Shown here: piece by piece, positions 50,934 through 62,443 of the stretch | Numbering within the stretch: position 1 is the stretch's first letter | Layout: every line of letters starts with the position of its first letter | Origin: JAAYZK01 sp964535025 | GTDB taxonomy: Bacteria; Planctomycetota; Phycisphaerae; SM23-33; FEN-1343 | Direction: 5' to 3' | NCBI GenBank assembly: GCA_964535025.1 | Contig: CAZHRW010000159.1 | Location: 1-64,000 of the forward strand | DNA: 64,000 bases | Notes under the pieces: generated by a model | The model's input: the letters and a program-made list of their open reading frames with translations, nothing else | Told to the model about the DNA's origin: nothing | Databases searched by the model: none | Position numbers and translations under genes: made by a program

Positions 50934-52889
50934 CTACAGCAGCAGCGACCGCTCGCGGCTTCGGGTTTCGTTCTCGGCGGTCACGCGAATCGCTCGTTGG
51001 CCGCTGACCGGGCATTCGTGTTCGCACACGCCGCACCCGATGCAGCGGGATGGGTCGACGTACGGCCTCTGCAGCCGGATGAGGACCTTCACACGGTCGC
51101 CCGGCGAGGGCGGGAAGTCCCATTCGGTCTGCTCGTCGAGGACGATCGTATCGCTCGTGTGGCGGACGATCCGCCGCCGGACGGGGTCGAAGGCCTCGGC
51201 CGGCGCGAGGTAGTAGTCTCCGGTGGCGTAGCCGCGCCCGCTCAGCGGGGTGCCGGTGAGTGTGACGGCGGCCCCGTCGACCGCCGCGACGGTGAAGACG
51301 CCGTCCCGCACAGCCGTGTAGCTTTCCCGGGTGAAGATCGCCTTGGGGCTGACCGGGCAGTTCTCCTGACAGACCAGGCAGGGGCGGTCCATGGCCCACG
51401 GCAGGCACCGGCTGCGATCGACGAAGGCCGTGCCGATGCGAACCGGCCCGTCATCGGCGTAATCGCCCCGGCCCATCCGCTGATCCAGTGACAGCGGCGC
51501 CAACGCGCCGGTGGGGCAGATGTTGCTGCACGCGACGCAGTTGAACCGGCAGCCACTGGAGCCGATGCGGTTGTTGAGCACCGGCGTCCAGGCCGCCTCG
51601 ATGCCCTTGTCGAGCCCGGCCGGCTGCAGGACGTTGGTCGGGCAGACCCGCATGCACTGGCCGCACTTGATGCATCGCTTGAGGAACTCCCCCTCGCCGC
51701 GGGCCCCGGGTGGGCGGATCAGTCCGGGGTTCCAGTTTTCGCCGAGTGTGCCGGCCAGGCGAATCAGCGGCACGGCCGCCAGCCCGCCCAGCAGTGACAG
51801 CAGGACCCCACGGCGGGAGACGTCAGGCGAGGCGACCTGTCCGGCGGCCAGGCGGCCCGTAGTGAAGCCCATCACCCCGTGGGTGCAGTCGTCCAGGCAG
51901 TTGCCGCACAGGACGCATTCGCTGGTGCGGATCTCGCCGCTCGGTTCGCAGGCGCCTTCGCAGCTGCGCTCGCACAGGCGGCAGTGAATGCAATCGCTGT
52001 TGCGCTGTCCGATCCGCCAGACGGCGAAACGGCTGAATACCCCCAGCAGGGCACCCAGCGGGCAGATGAACCGGCAGTAGAACCGCGGCACGATGAGATT
52101 CGCCAGCAGGGCGCCGATGAAGATCCCGCCGATCACCCAGGTGCCCTGGTAATGCCGCGCCACCGGCGAAACCTGCTGCACGCTGTTATCCACGGCGGGC
52201 AGCACCGCCAGCGACAGCGAGCGATATACCAGCGGGATCGGGTCCAGCAGCCCGGTCTGCAGGCTCGCGGCCCGGCCGGTCCGGTCGGGCAACACCATCG
52301 CCGCGACGACCCACACCGCCGCCAGCGCGAGCACCCACGCCGCCGCCCTGCGCCGGCGCTTGAGCACGCCGCCCAGGGCCAGCACGGCCAGAACCACCAG
52401 ACCGGCGGCCACCAGGGCCGTCGGCCACCGGGGGGCCGATCGGCTCCAACGGATGAGCTGGGCCGCCAACGTCCCCGCGGCGGCCGCCAGCAGGAACGTC
52501 AGCACGAGGTACTTGATCGCCTGGGCGCGGCGGTATCGGTTCGCGTCGATCTGCGCCTTGGCGGGCTTTCGCCGCCGGCCGAGCCAGCCGACGAATTGGT
52601 GCATCGTGCCGAACGGACAGACCCAGCCGCAGAAGACCCGCCCGAAGATGATGGTCACGACGAGGGTCACCAGTGCCAACATCAGCGGGCCGACCAGCAC
52701 GCCGGTCGCCAGCGCGACGGAGACCGCCACCAGCGGGTCGGCGGCCAGCAGGGCGTTCACCGGCCAGCCCCGCAGTTGCCACCAGTGCTCGCCCGCGCTG
52801 GCGACCACGACAAAGAGCACCAGCAGAGCGAGGAAGAACACCTGGCTGATCCGTCGTACCGTGACAATCTTCATACGAATCCCGTTCAC
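50934..52889 (-). CDS. NapH/NosR-type polyferredoxin membrane protein
   Basis: A 651-residue membrane redox protein. Two CxxxCP motifs in the membrane part (CGWVCPFG and CRFICPLG) are the NapH/CcoG/NosR signature. Then come four or more [4Fe-4S] clusters: CIHCRLCERSC, CVLCGNCLDDC, CIKCGQCMRVCP, CVACSNICP, CLVCQENCP and CIGCGVCEHECP. A twin-Arg-like helix (SRRGVLLSLLGG) lies mid-protein. It would carry electrons through the membrane to exported enzymes. I used a GTG start at 52889, which overlaps the preceding stop (GTGA) and has GGAG; an ATG at 52874 is the alternative. Confidence 0.88.
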   Translation of the reverse strand: MNGIRMKIVTVRRISQVFFLALLVLFVVVASAGEHWWQLRGWPVNALLAADPLVAVSVALATGVLVGPLMLALVTLVVTIIFGRVFCGWVCPFGTMHQFVGWLGRRRKPAKAQIDANRYRRAQAIKYLVLTFLLAAAAGTLAAQLIRWSRSAPRWPTALVAAGLVVLAVLALGGVLKRRRRAAAWVLALAAVWVVAAMVLPDRTGRAASLQTGLLDPIPLVYRSLSLAVLPAVDNSVQQVSPVARHYQGTWVIGGIFIGALLANLIVPRFYCRFICPLGALLGVFSRFAVWRIGQRNSDCIHCRLCERSCEGACEPSGEIRTSECVLCGNCLDDCTHGVMGFTTGRLAAGQVASPDVSRRGVLLSLLGGLAAVPLIRLAGTLGENWNPGLIRPPGARGEGEFLKRCIKCGQCMRVCPTNVLQPAGLDKGIEAAWTPVLNNRIGSSGCRFNCVACSNICPTGALAPLSLDQRMGRGDYADDGPVRIGTAFVDRSRCLPWAMDRPCLVCQENCPVSPKAIFTRESYTAVRDGVFTVAAVDGAAVTLTGTPLSGRGYATGDYYLAPAEAFDPVRRRIVRHTSDTIVLDEQTEWDFPPSPGDRVKVLIRLQRPYVDPSRCIGCGVCEHECPVSGQRAIRVTAENETRSRERSLLL

Positions 52890-53881
52890 CCGATCTCCGC
52901 GCGATGGAGCTTGATCGACCGCCACGCCGCGGCCCCGACGCCCGCCCGCTCGGCCTTGGCGAGGTAGGGCAGCTCGCCCGGCGCCAGGTCCAGCAGCGTC
53001 GCGGCATACGCGTCGGCCGCCACCTGGTCGGTCGAGACGATCATGGTGTTGGTCGCTTTGAGGTCGTCCACCGAGCCGCCGGTCGGCCCGTTGGTCATCA
53101 TCGTCCGCGTGCCGTCGAGCACCACCAGCGTCGGCCGCACCATCATCGCCAGTTCCTTGATGGTGTTGTGGATGTCCTGGTGCAGGCGGTTGCGCCGCCC
53201 GCCCAGCAGGCCGTACCAGTTCTTCATGCTCATCGATGCCCCGGCCCGGAAGTGGTTCTTCACCGGCGCGATGCCGATCACCTTGGTTGCGCCGGCCAGC
53301 GGCTCATACAGCACCGGCCAGTGGGTGATGATGCCGCCGTCCGGCAGGGTGTAGGGTCGGAACAGCGCCTCGCGCGGCAGCAAGACCTTGGCGCCGGCCC
53401 GCCGGGCGGCCGGACCGATGCCCGACAGCTCGAAGCAGCTCACCGGGTCGTTGATCGGGTTGTCCGTCACCACCACCTCGGCCGCGCCCGCCGCCAGGCA
53501 CAGTCGCACCACCTCGCCCACCAGGTCGGGATGGGCCGTGGCGCCCAGCGACGGCGGCGTGGCGAACGCGGCGTTGACCTTCACGACGACCCGGTCGCCG
53601 CGGCTGACGAACCGCTGGACGCCCCCCAGGGCCGCCAGGGCCCGACGGACGGTCTTGACGCGGTTGGCACCGGTGACGATGGCCATCTCGCCGCGGGCGT
53701 CGGCAATCGAGAAATCCCTCAACGCGGCGGCGCGGGCCGTGTCGCTGCCCGTGTCGCGTCCGGTCAGCAGGTACCCGCCCGCGGCGACACCGGCGATCGC
53801 GGCCCCAGCCTTGGCCGTGCGGGCGAGGAATGCCCGTCGGCTGCAGTACGGCCCGTCAGGGATGGGTCGGTCCTGGTTCAC
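52886..53881 (-). CDS. DUF362 protein with Tat signal
   Basis: A 331-residue DUF362 protein, a family linked to Fe-S proteins. A Tat signal SRRAFLARTAKAGAAIAG is near the N-terminus. The core has VVVKVNAAFATPPSLGATAH, EVVVTDNPINDP, and APVKNHFRAGASMSMKNWYG, which is the family hallmark (KNHxxxG..MKN). The function of DUF362 is unknown. It starts with a GTG inside the upstream stop and ends overlapping the polyferredoxin gene, so the three are co-translated. A longer upstream start at 53950 would overlap the DUF6599 gene. Confidence 0.88.
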   Translation of the reverse strand: MNQDRPIPDGPYCSRRAFLARTAKAGAAIAGVAAGGYLLTGRDTGSDTARAAALRDFSIADARGEMAIVTGANRVKTVRRALAALGGVQRFVSRGDRVVVKVNAAFATPPSLGATAHPDLVGEVVRLCLAAGAAEVVVTDNPINDPVSCFELSGIGPAARRAGAKVLLPREALFRPYTLPDGGIITHWPVLYEPLAGATKVIGIAPVKNHFRAGASMSMKNWYGLLGGRRNRLHQDIHNTIKELAMMVRPTLVVLDGTRTMMTNGPTGGSVDDLKATNTMIVSTDQVAADAYAATLLDLAPGELPYLAKAERAGVGAAAWRSIKLHRAEIG

Positions 53882-54879
53882 TCGGCCTCCGCGGAAAGTG
53901 TAGCGTGCAGCCGTCCGATAATCTGCTCGGCGGTGGGGCGGTCCGGGCATTCGTGAACGCCGGCGACGAACGGGCCGGCCGTGAAGACCATCTCGTAGGT
54001 GTCGAAGATCGTCGCCGCCCGCAGCGACGCGATGGCCAGGTCCGTCTCGACCGGCTCGGCGCCGTTGGCGATGAAGAACGCATGGAACGCCCGGGCGTCT
54101 TCGGCCGCGGCCGCGGCGTCGGCCCGGCGGGCGAGGAAGGCCGTCACCGTCTGGCCGTTGACGTCATAGCGGGCTGAAAAGACGTCGCGCAGCTCGGCGA
54201 TCCCGAACACGTTGCGGGCCAGCAGGGCGACGCTGTCGGCGAGAAGCCCCTCGGAGGGGAACAGCTCGAGCTCGTCGATGCCCGGGCCCGCCTCGAGCGA
54301 CGCGGCCAAAGCCGCGGCGAACCGCCGGACCGCCTCGGCCACCGCTTCGGAGGACTCGGACGGGACGATCTCGACATAGTGCCGCCCCCGCGCGAAAAAG
54401 ACGGCCCCGCCGCTGCGATAGGCGAAGGGGGTGAACTCCAGAGTCTCGCCGCCGCTTCGCCGTTGCGTACTGAAGACAGAGTACGCCGCGCGGTGGTCGT
54501 TCATCCTGTAGAGGTAGACCTCGAACCACCCCGGGGCCTCGGCCGGCGTGAACCGCTGGCAGGTGAGGGCCTCGAAGCCGGCATCGGTGTACTGCGGGGC
54601 TTTGCCGTTGATCTTGTTGTAGAGCGTCTCGGCGCCGAATCGCTCGGCCGGCGTGTACGGCCGCGCGATCGCCGGCTCGACCGCGTCGAAGGCCGAGGCG
54701 ATCTCCTCGCCCCGGCGGTCGGCGGCGGGCTCTTCGGCCGCGTCGGCGACGGCGTAGATCGACCGGTCGTAATGGAACTGCTTGAAGAAGACCCCCGCGG
54801 CGATGCCGACCAGGAGCAACAGGACGACTGAGCCGACGAATGTCTCCTTCAGCGACGGCGACCGTTCACCTGGACCCAT
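53878..54879 (-). CDS. DUF6599-family membrane-anchored protein
   Basis: A 333-residue protein with one N-terminal transmembrane segment (FVGSVVLLLLVGIAAGVFF) and a large periplasmic part. The sequence RFGAETLYNKINGKAPQYTD, then FEVYLYRMNDHRAAYSVFS and similar, match the DUF6599 family, which commonly accompanies DUF362 and ferredoxin genes in Planctomycetes. Two similar halves (about 60-195 and 215-330) are apparent. Function unknown. GGAGGG precedes the ATG. It is the first gene of the four-gene operon. Confidence 0.82.
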   Translation of the reverse strand: MGPGERSPSLKETFVGSVVLLLLVGIAAGVFFKQFHYDRSIYAVADAAEEPAADRRGEEIASAFDAVEPAIARPYTPAERFGAETLYNKINGKAPQYTDAGFEALTCQRFTPAEAPGWFEVYLYRMNDHRAAYSVFSTQRRSGGETLEFTPFAYRSGGAVFFARGRHYVEIVPSESSEAVAEAVRRFAAALAASLEAGPGIDELELFPSEGLLADSVALLARNVFGIAELRDVFSARYDVNGQTVTAFLARRADAAAAAEDARAFHAFFIANGAEPVETDLAIASLRAATIFDTYEMVFTAGPFVAGVHECPDRPTAEQIIGRLHATLSAEAE

Positions 54880-55125
54880 GACGCCCTCCACTCCCCCGAC
54901 GACCCATGCAACGATATCAGTGTCGTGAATCGGCCCCGCCATGTCAAGGACGGCCGCGACAGGACGGCCGCGCCGGGCGAATCGGCAAGTGCTTGCCATA
55001 TCTTCGGCAAAAACGGCTCCGTCTGCGGCCGAACTGTGCCGCCTTTCGCTGTTTTGACTGGCCAATCCGCCGGTGCGCTGGTATATCCGGGGGCCGTGTT
55101 TCTCACCGCGGTTCAAGGAGTCTTT

Positions 55126-58338
<3,213 letters not shown>

Positions 58339-58353
58339 CAGGAGAAGACCCGG

Positions 58354-59115
58354 ATGAACGATGAAGTCCTCATCATGCCGTGCCTGGATATGCAGAACGG
58401 CCGCGTGGTCAAGGGCGTGCACTTCGTGGACATCCGCGACGCCGGCGACCCGGTCGAGTGTGCCGAGGCCTACTGCCGCGCGGGGGCCGACGAGCTGGCG
58501 CTGCTGGACATCACCGCCACGGTCGAGCGCCGCGGGACGATGCTCGAGGTGATCCGCCGCGTCGCGCCGGCGGTCACCGTGCCGTTCACGGTCGGCGGGG
58601 GCATCGGCGACGTGGCCACGGCGGCGGCGGTGCTCGAGGCGGGGGCCGACCGCATCTCGGTCAGCAGCGCCGCCTTCCGTGAGCCGGACCTCGTGCCGCG
58701 GCTTATCGACGAGTGCGGGCCGAAAGTGACCGTGGCGATCGACGTGGACCACAACGCCTCGCTGCCCAGCGGTTACGAGGTCTACATCGACGGCGGCCGC
58801 ACCGCGACCGGGACCGACGCCGTCGAATTCGCCAGGCGGGCCGCGGGATGGGGCGTCGACGTGATCCTTCCGACCAGCAAGGCCGGCGACGGCGCCCGAA
58901 CGGGCTACGACCTGCCGATCATCCGCCGCATCCGCGAGGCCACGGGCCTCACCGTTGTCGCCTCCGGCGGCGCCGGTGCGCTCGAGCACTTTCTCGAGGC
59001 CGCCCGGGCCGGCGCCGGCGTCCTGCTGGCGGCGAGCGTGTTCCACTTCAACACGATCGCGATCCCCGATCTGAAGGCCTACCTCGCCGAGCACGGCGTC
59101 CGCGTGCGGCAGTAG
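58354..59115 (+). CDS. hisF: Imidazole glycerol phosphate synthase cyclase subunit HisF
   Basis: Synthase half of the HisF/HisH enzyme of histidine synthesis. The beta/alpha barrel is complete at 253 residues. Catalytic Asp12 (PCLDMQNGRVVKG) and Asp130 (VAIDVDHN) are present, with GGGIGD and ASGGAGA phosphate-binding loops. The strand-6 motif, TSMDRDG or TSIDRDG in most HisF proteins, is TSKAGDG, so its first Asp is replaced. It lies 15 bp after carB. hisH is not in the window. A HisF-like aminase of a sugar pathway is the alternative, but I favour HisF. Confidence 0.88.
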   Translation: MNDEVLIMPCLDMQNGRVVKGVHFVDIRDAGDPVECAEAYCRAGADELALLDITATVERRGTMLEVIRRVAPAVTVPFTVGGGIGDVATAAAVLEAGADRISVSSAAFREPDLVPRLIDECGPKVTVAIDVDHNASLPSGYEVYIDGGRTATGTDAVEFARRAAGWGVDVILPTSKAGDGARTGYDLPIIRRIREATGLTVVASGGAGALEHFLEAARAGAGVLLAASVFHFNTIAIPDLKAYLAEHGVRVRQ

Positions 59116-59136
59116 GGGGGCGTCGAAACACGCCGC

Positions 59137-60453
59137 CTAGCCCGATGAGCCGCGCGTTGAACGCCATTGTTCGTACGCGTCGTGGCTGGCGCGATAGATG
59201 TTCACCCAGATCGGGCTTTGCAGGATCGGATCGCCCGCCGCTTCGAGCCAGCGCCAGAGACGGTCGTTCAGGTCCGCCTCGACCGCCGCGACGTCCGCGC
59301 GGCCGGAGAGGTTGTCGAACTCCAGCCGGTCGGCGGCGAGGTCGTACAGTTCCGTCACCGGGCAGGTATCGGGTTCCTTCGCCGGGGCGGTGATGTCGAC
59401 GGGTGTGCGGAACGTCCTGAGGTTGGAGAAGTTTCGGATGAGTTTGTGCGTGCGCGTTCGCACACAGCGGGCCTCGGGTTGACTGCCGCCCATGAGGTAC
59501 ATTGCGAAGATCGCCTCCCGCGTCGCCGGCGCCGCGGCATCGCGAAGCAGGGCGGTGAACGGAATGCCGTCCAGGTCATAGGGCGGCGCCATGCCGATCA
59601 GGTCCAGCAGCGTCGGCGTCACGTCAACATTGGAAATGAGGTGGCCCACCCGTCGCCCGCCGTCCACGCCGCCGGCCGGCCAGCGGACCAGGAAGGCCGT
59701 CTCGATGCCGGGATCGTAGAGGTACCACTTGGCGCGGGGAAACTCCAACCCGTGATCGACCGTGAAGACGACGAGGGTGTCATCCGTGAGGCCGTTGTCG
59801 TCCAGGGCCTTGAGGATGATGCCCACCGCGTCGTCCACCTTCCGCACCGCCCCCTGCAACTGGGCGGCGTCCGCCCGCGCGGCCTCGTTATCCACCAGGT
59901 ACGGCGGCACCGTCACGCCCTTGCTCGCATCAGGCTTGACGCCGCCGACGTCCCATTTCCGGTGCGTCTCGCCGAACCCGATCTGTGCGTAAAAGGGGCG
60001 CTCGTCCGAACTCGCCGTGGCAGCGAACGATGCGAAGGCCTCGGCGACCGTGTCGGCCGGGCGGTGAACCCCTTCCTGTTTGGCGTACCACTCCTCGAAC
60101 GCCAGCCGGTCAATGTCCCACGGCATCACCTCGTGCTGATGGTAGAACAGCACCGTCCGGTAGCCCCCGTCGCGCAGGATGTGCGAGAGGTGCCGCACGT
60201 CGTCGTGGAAGGTCCAACTGGACGGCGGATGCGACAGGCCCATCAGCCCGTTGCGCTGCGGCCACAGCCCCGTCATCATCGCCCCGCGGGAGGGCGAACA
60301 GACCGGCGACGTGCAGAAGAACTCCTCCAGCAGCACCCCCTCGGCCGCCAGGCGGTCGATGTTGGGCGTGTGGACCGTCTCCACGCCGTAACAGCCGAAA
60401 TGACGCCCGGTGTCGTGGGTGGTGATATAGACGATATTCGGTCGCCGGGCCAT
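59137..60453 (-). CDS. Sulfatase (formylglycine type)
   Basis: A 438-residue type I sulfatase. The activation motif CSPSRG is at residues 52-57, with Cys52 to be converted to formylglycine. Metal and sulfate ligands include THDTGRHFG near the start and FTVDHGLEF. LFYHQHE and GETHRKW supply further active-site His residues. No signal peptide is visible, so it appears to be cytosolic or needs another route. GGAGG precedes the ATG. It shares orientation with the glycosidase-like gene upstream, suggesting joint degradation of sulfated glycans (inference). The family is greatly expanded in Planctomycetes. Confidence 0.93.
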   Translation of the reverse strand: MARRPNIVYITTHDTGRHFGCYGVETVHTPNIDRLAAEGVLLEEFFCTSPVCSPSRGAMMTGLWPQRNGLMGLSHPPSSWTFHDDVRHLSHILRDGGYRTVLFYHQHEVMPWDIDRLAFEEWYAKQEGVHRPADTVAEAFASFAATASSDERPFYAQIGFGETHRKWDVGGVKPDASKGVTVPPYLVDNEAARADAAQLQGAVRKVDDAVGIILKALDDNGLTDDTLVVFTVDHGLEFPRAKWYLYDPGIETAFLVRWPAGGVDGGRRVGHLISNVDVTPTLLDLIGMAPPYDLDGIPFTALLRDAAAPATREAIFAMYLMGGSQPEARCVRTRTHKLIRNFSNLRTFRTPVDITAPAKEPDTCPVTELYDLAADRLEFDNLSGRADVAAVEADLNDRLWRWLEAAGDPILQSPIWVNIYRASHDAYEQWRSTRGSSG

Positions 60454-60511
60454 GGGCGCCTCCGGTTCGATCAGGCTAAGCTCTTTTCTCTGCGTGGGCT
60501 ACGGCGCCATT

Positions 60512-61963
60512 CTACCGGGCCGTCGCCGCCGCGGCGGCCGGACCCGAGGCCGGCGAGGCGGCACGCAGCCGCGCCAGGGCCGCGACCCACGGGCCCGTAT
60601 CGGGCGCGGCCACCGTCACGATCTCGCCGCCGGTCACATCCGCACGGCCGCCCCAGTGGCCCGTGGCGGGGTTGATCCACCGCAGGTCGAAGCGGTCGGG
60701 ATGCTCGTGGAGGTCCAGGCCGACCGAGCCGCCGCGGGGGAAGTACAGGGCGTAGGCCTGGCCGGGCCTGGCCGCGAGGTAGGCTTCATCGTCCCGGCGA
60801 TCCGTGAGCAGGTGGTTGGCCGGGTCAAGGTCCCACAGCTTCATGCAGTACTCGAGCTTGCGGGCGGCCTTGAGGGCGGCGACGCTCGGGGCGGACAGAC
60901 CCAGCCCGGAGGGAGGGCGGTGGAACCGGGCGGCCGCGGCGCCGCCGAGGATATGGCGCCACCAGCGGTTCAGGCCTTCGGCGGTGTCGCCGTACTTGCC
61001 GCCGTCGGCGCCGTAGGTCTTGACCGTGTTCACCGGTCGCGGCCGGTCGGCGATGTGGCTCCGGACCCATTGAAAGTTGTCCCAGTGGGTCTGGCCGCTC
61101 TTCTGGTTGTTCTGCGAGACGTCGGCGAAGTCATAGCGCTCGGGGTGATCGAGCGTGTGCCGGTGCTCCTTGCTTGTAAGGTCCCACGCGTCCCACATTT
61201 CGGTGATGCACACCTCGACGCCGGCCTCGCGGGCCCGCCGGCGGATCCACTCGGCCCAGTAGATTGCCCACTGCGGGTCGCCGGAGGTCTCGTTATCGAT
61301 GCAGTAGAGCACGTGGTCGTGCTTCAGTGTGTATGAGAGCATCTTGTCGACGAACCGCTGCTGGTAGGGCAGGACGACGGTGTTGTCACGCTGCTTGGGC
61401 GTGGTGTAGAAGAACGGCTGGGCGTTGCGGCCGGGGTGCTCGGGATACTCCGGGGCCAGGCCGGACGTTTCGTGGGTGTAATTGACATTGTTGGCGGGGT
61501 TGAACGGGTCGGCCCGCCAGTGGTCGCGGGAATGGTCGAAGCGGTCCCACAGCTCGATCTGCACGATGATGCCGCGCTCGTGCGTGAGGCGGAGCATGGT
61601 CTCGAAGCGCTGCCAGTACTCAGCGTTCCACGCGTCGAGATCGTAGGTGCCGTCCGGCCGCCGCGCGAAGGCGTGAATCTCGTAGCCGCGGTCGTTCCGG
61701 TCGCTCATGGTGTTGCGGATGTAGTTGGCCCCGGCGGCGGCCATGGCGTCGAGGTGGGCTTCGAGGTCGGGTATCTGGAAGAGGTTGTCGTCGTCGCTGG
61801 CGCCAAGCAGCAGGACCGGCCTGCCGCGGTATTGCCAGTAGCGCGGGTTGGCGTCCCAGGGGCGGATGCGGTCGCCGGCCCGCCTGTCCGGGTCCGACGG
61901 CGCGGCGGCCAGACTGATTGTCAACACGAGGAGGAGGGACGGAAGCATGACAGTGTAATGCAT
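60512..61963 (-). CDS. Secreted glycoside hydrolase-like protein
   Basis: A 483-residue exported protein. A Sec signal (MLPSLLLVLTISLAAA) is followed by WQYRGRPVLLLGASDDDNLFQ, typical of apiosidase/DUF4038-like TIM barrels. Conserved acidic residues occur in VLYCIDNETSGDP and EVCITEMWDAWD, which could be the acid/base and nucleophile glutamates. The last 90 residues resemble a small beta-domain (YALYFPRGGSVGLDLHEHPD) like the putative collagen-binding domain that caps such enzymes. Substrate unknown. GGGAGAG precedes the ATG. It lies 58 bp upstream of the sulfatase gene. Confidence 0.75.
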   Translation of the reverse strand: MHYTVMLPSLLLVLTISLAAAPSDPDRRAGDRIRPWDANPRYWQYRGRPVLLLGASDDDNLFQIPDLEAHLDAMAAAGANYIRNTMSDRNDRGYEIHAFARRPDGTYDLDAWNAEYWQRFETMLRLTHERGIIVQIELWDRFDHSRDHWRADPFNPANNVNYTHETSGLAPEYPEHPGRNAQPFFYTTPKQRDNTVVLPYQQRFVDKMLSYTLKHDHVLYCIDNETSGDPQWAIYWAEWIRRRAREAGVEVCITEMWDAWDLTSKEHRHTLDHPERYDFADVSQNNQKSGQTHWDNFQWVRSHIADRPRPVNTVKTYGADGGKYGDTAEGLNRWWRHILGGAAAARFHRPPSGLGLSAPSVAALKAARKLEYCMKLWDLDPANHLLTDRRDDEAYLAARPGQAYALYFPRGGSVGLDLHEHPDRFDLRWINPATGHWGGRADVTGGEIVTVAAPDTGPWVAALARLRAASPASGPAAAAATAR

Positions 61964-62021
61964 GGAACTCTCCCGAGGCCTGCGCGTAGGTGTACGTCGG
62001 CGAATCTAACGTTTCCGCTGT

Positions 62022-62429
62022 GTGAAGGCAAAGCCCAAAAAGCGCCGGGTCCCCGCTCAAGGGGTGCCGACGACCCCCGCCGTGGGGAAAGGCTTGCACG
62101 CCGGCCGTCAAGGCTTATATCTCGACCACATCACCGCCCAGTTGATGACGTTCATCCAGCGCACCTATTGCTACCTCGGCCGGCGGCTGGAGAACTACTA
62201 CCCCAACACGAACACACGCGTCGTCACCGCCATCACCTACGGCGCGGGCGACCCGCACGCCTACGATGATGTGACCGCGTGGATCCGTGATCGCATGAAG
62301 GGCTATTACGGCCTCGAAACCGTCGGCAGCTTCACCCTTCACGGCGCCCGCCACGACGACGTCGTCGGCGAGGACCATCCCGAGATCCGCCGGGCGCGGG
62401 CGTTCGGCAGGGCGCTTGGGGAAGGGTAA
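62022..62429 (+). CDS. Small hypothetical protein
   Basis: A 135-residue ORF with a GTG start and no clear ribosome-binding site. The N-terminus is basic (VKAKPKKRRVPAQGVP). The rest is soluble and of balanced composition (MTFIQRTYCYLGRRLENYYP, AYDDVTAWIRDRMKGYYGLE), unlike shadow frames in this GC-rich DNA, which are Arg/Pro/Ala-dominated. I recognise no family. A later start near 62144 (MTFIQ) is possible. It is divergent from the glycosidase-like gene and convergent with the racemase-like gene. Confidence 0.5.
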   Translation: MKAKPKKRRVPAQGVPTTPAVGKGLHAGRQGLYLDHITAQLMTFIQRTYCYLGRRLENYYPNTNTRVVTAITYGAGDPHAYDDVTAWIRDRMKGYYGLETVGSFTLHGARHDDVVGEDHPEIRRARAFGRALGEG

Positions 62430-62443
62430 AACGCTCCGGCTGT

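Noticed and set aside
54880..55125. Pyrimidine-responsive attenuator or PyrR site ahead of carB
   Set aside because: A TTGACT and a TATATC are present but badly spaced, and no terminator/antiterminator pair or leader peptide could be made out.
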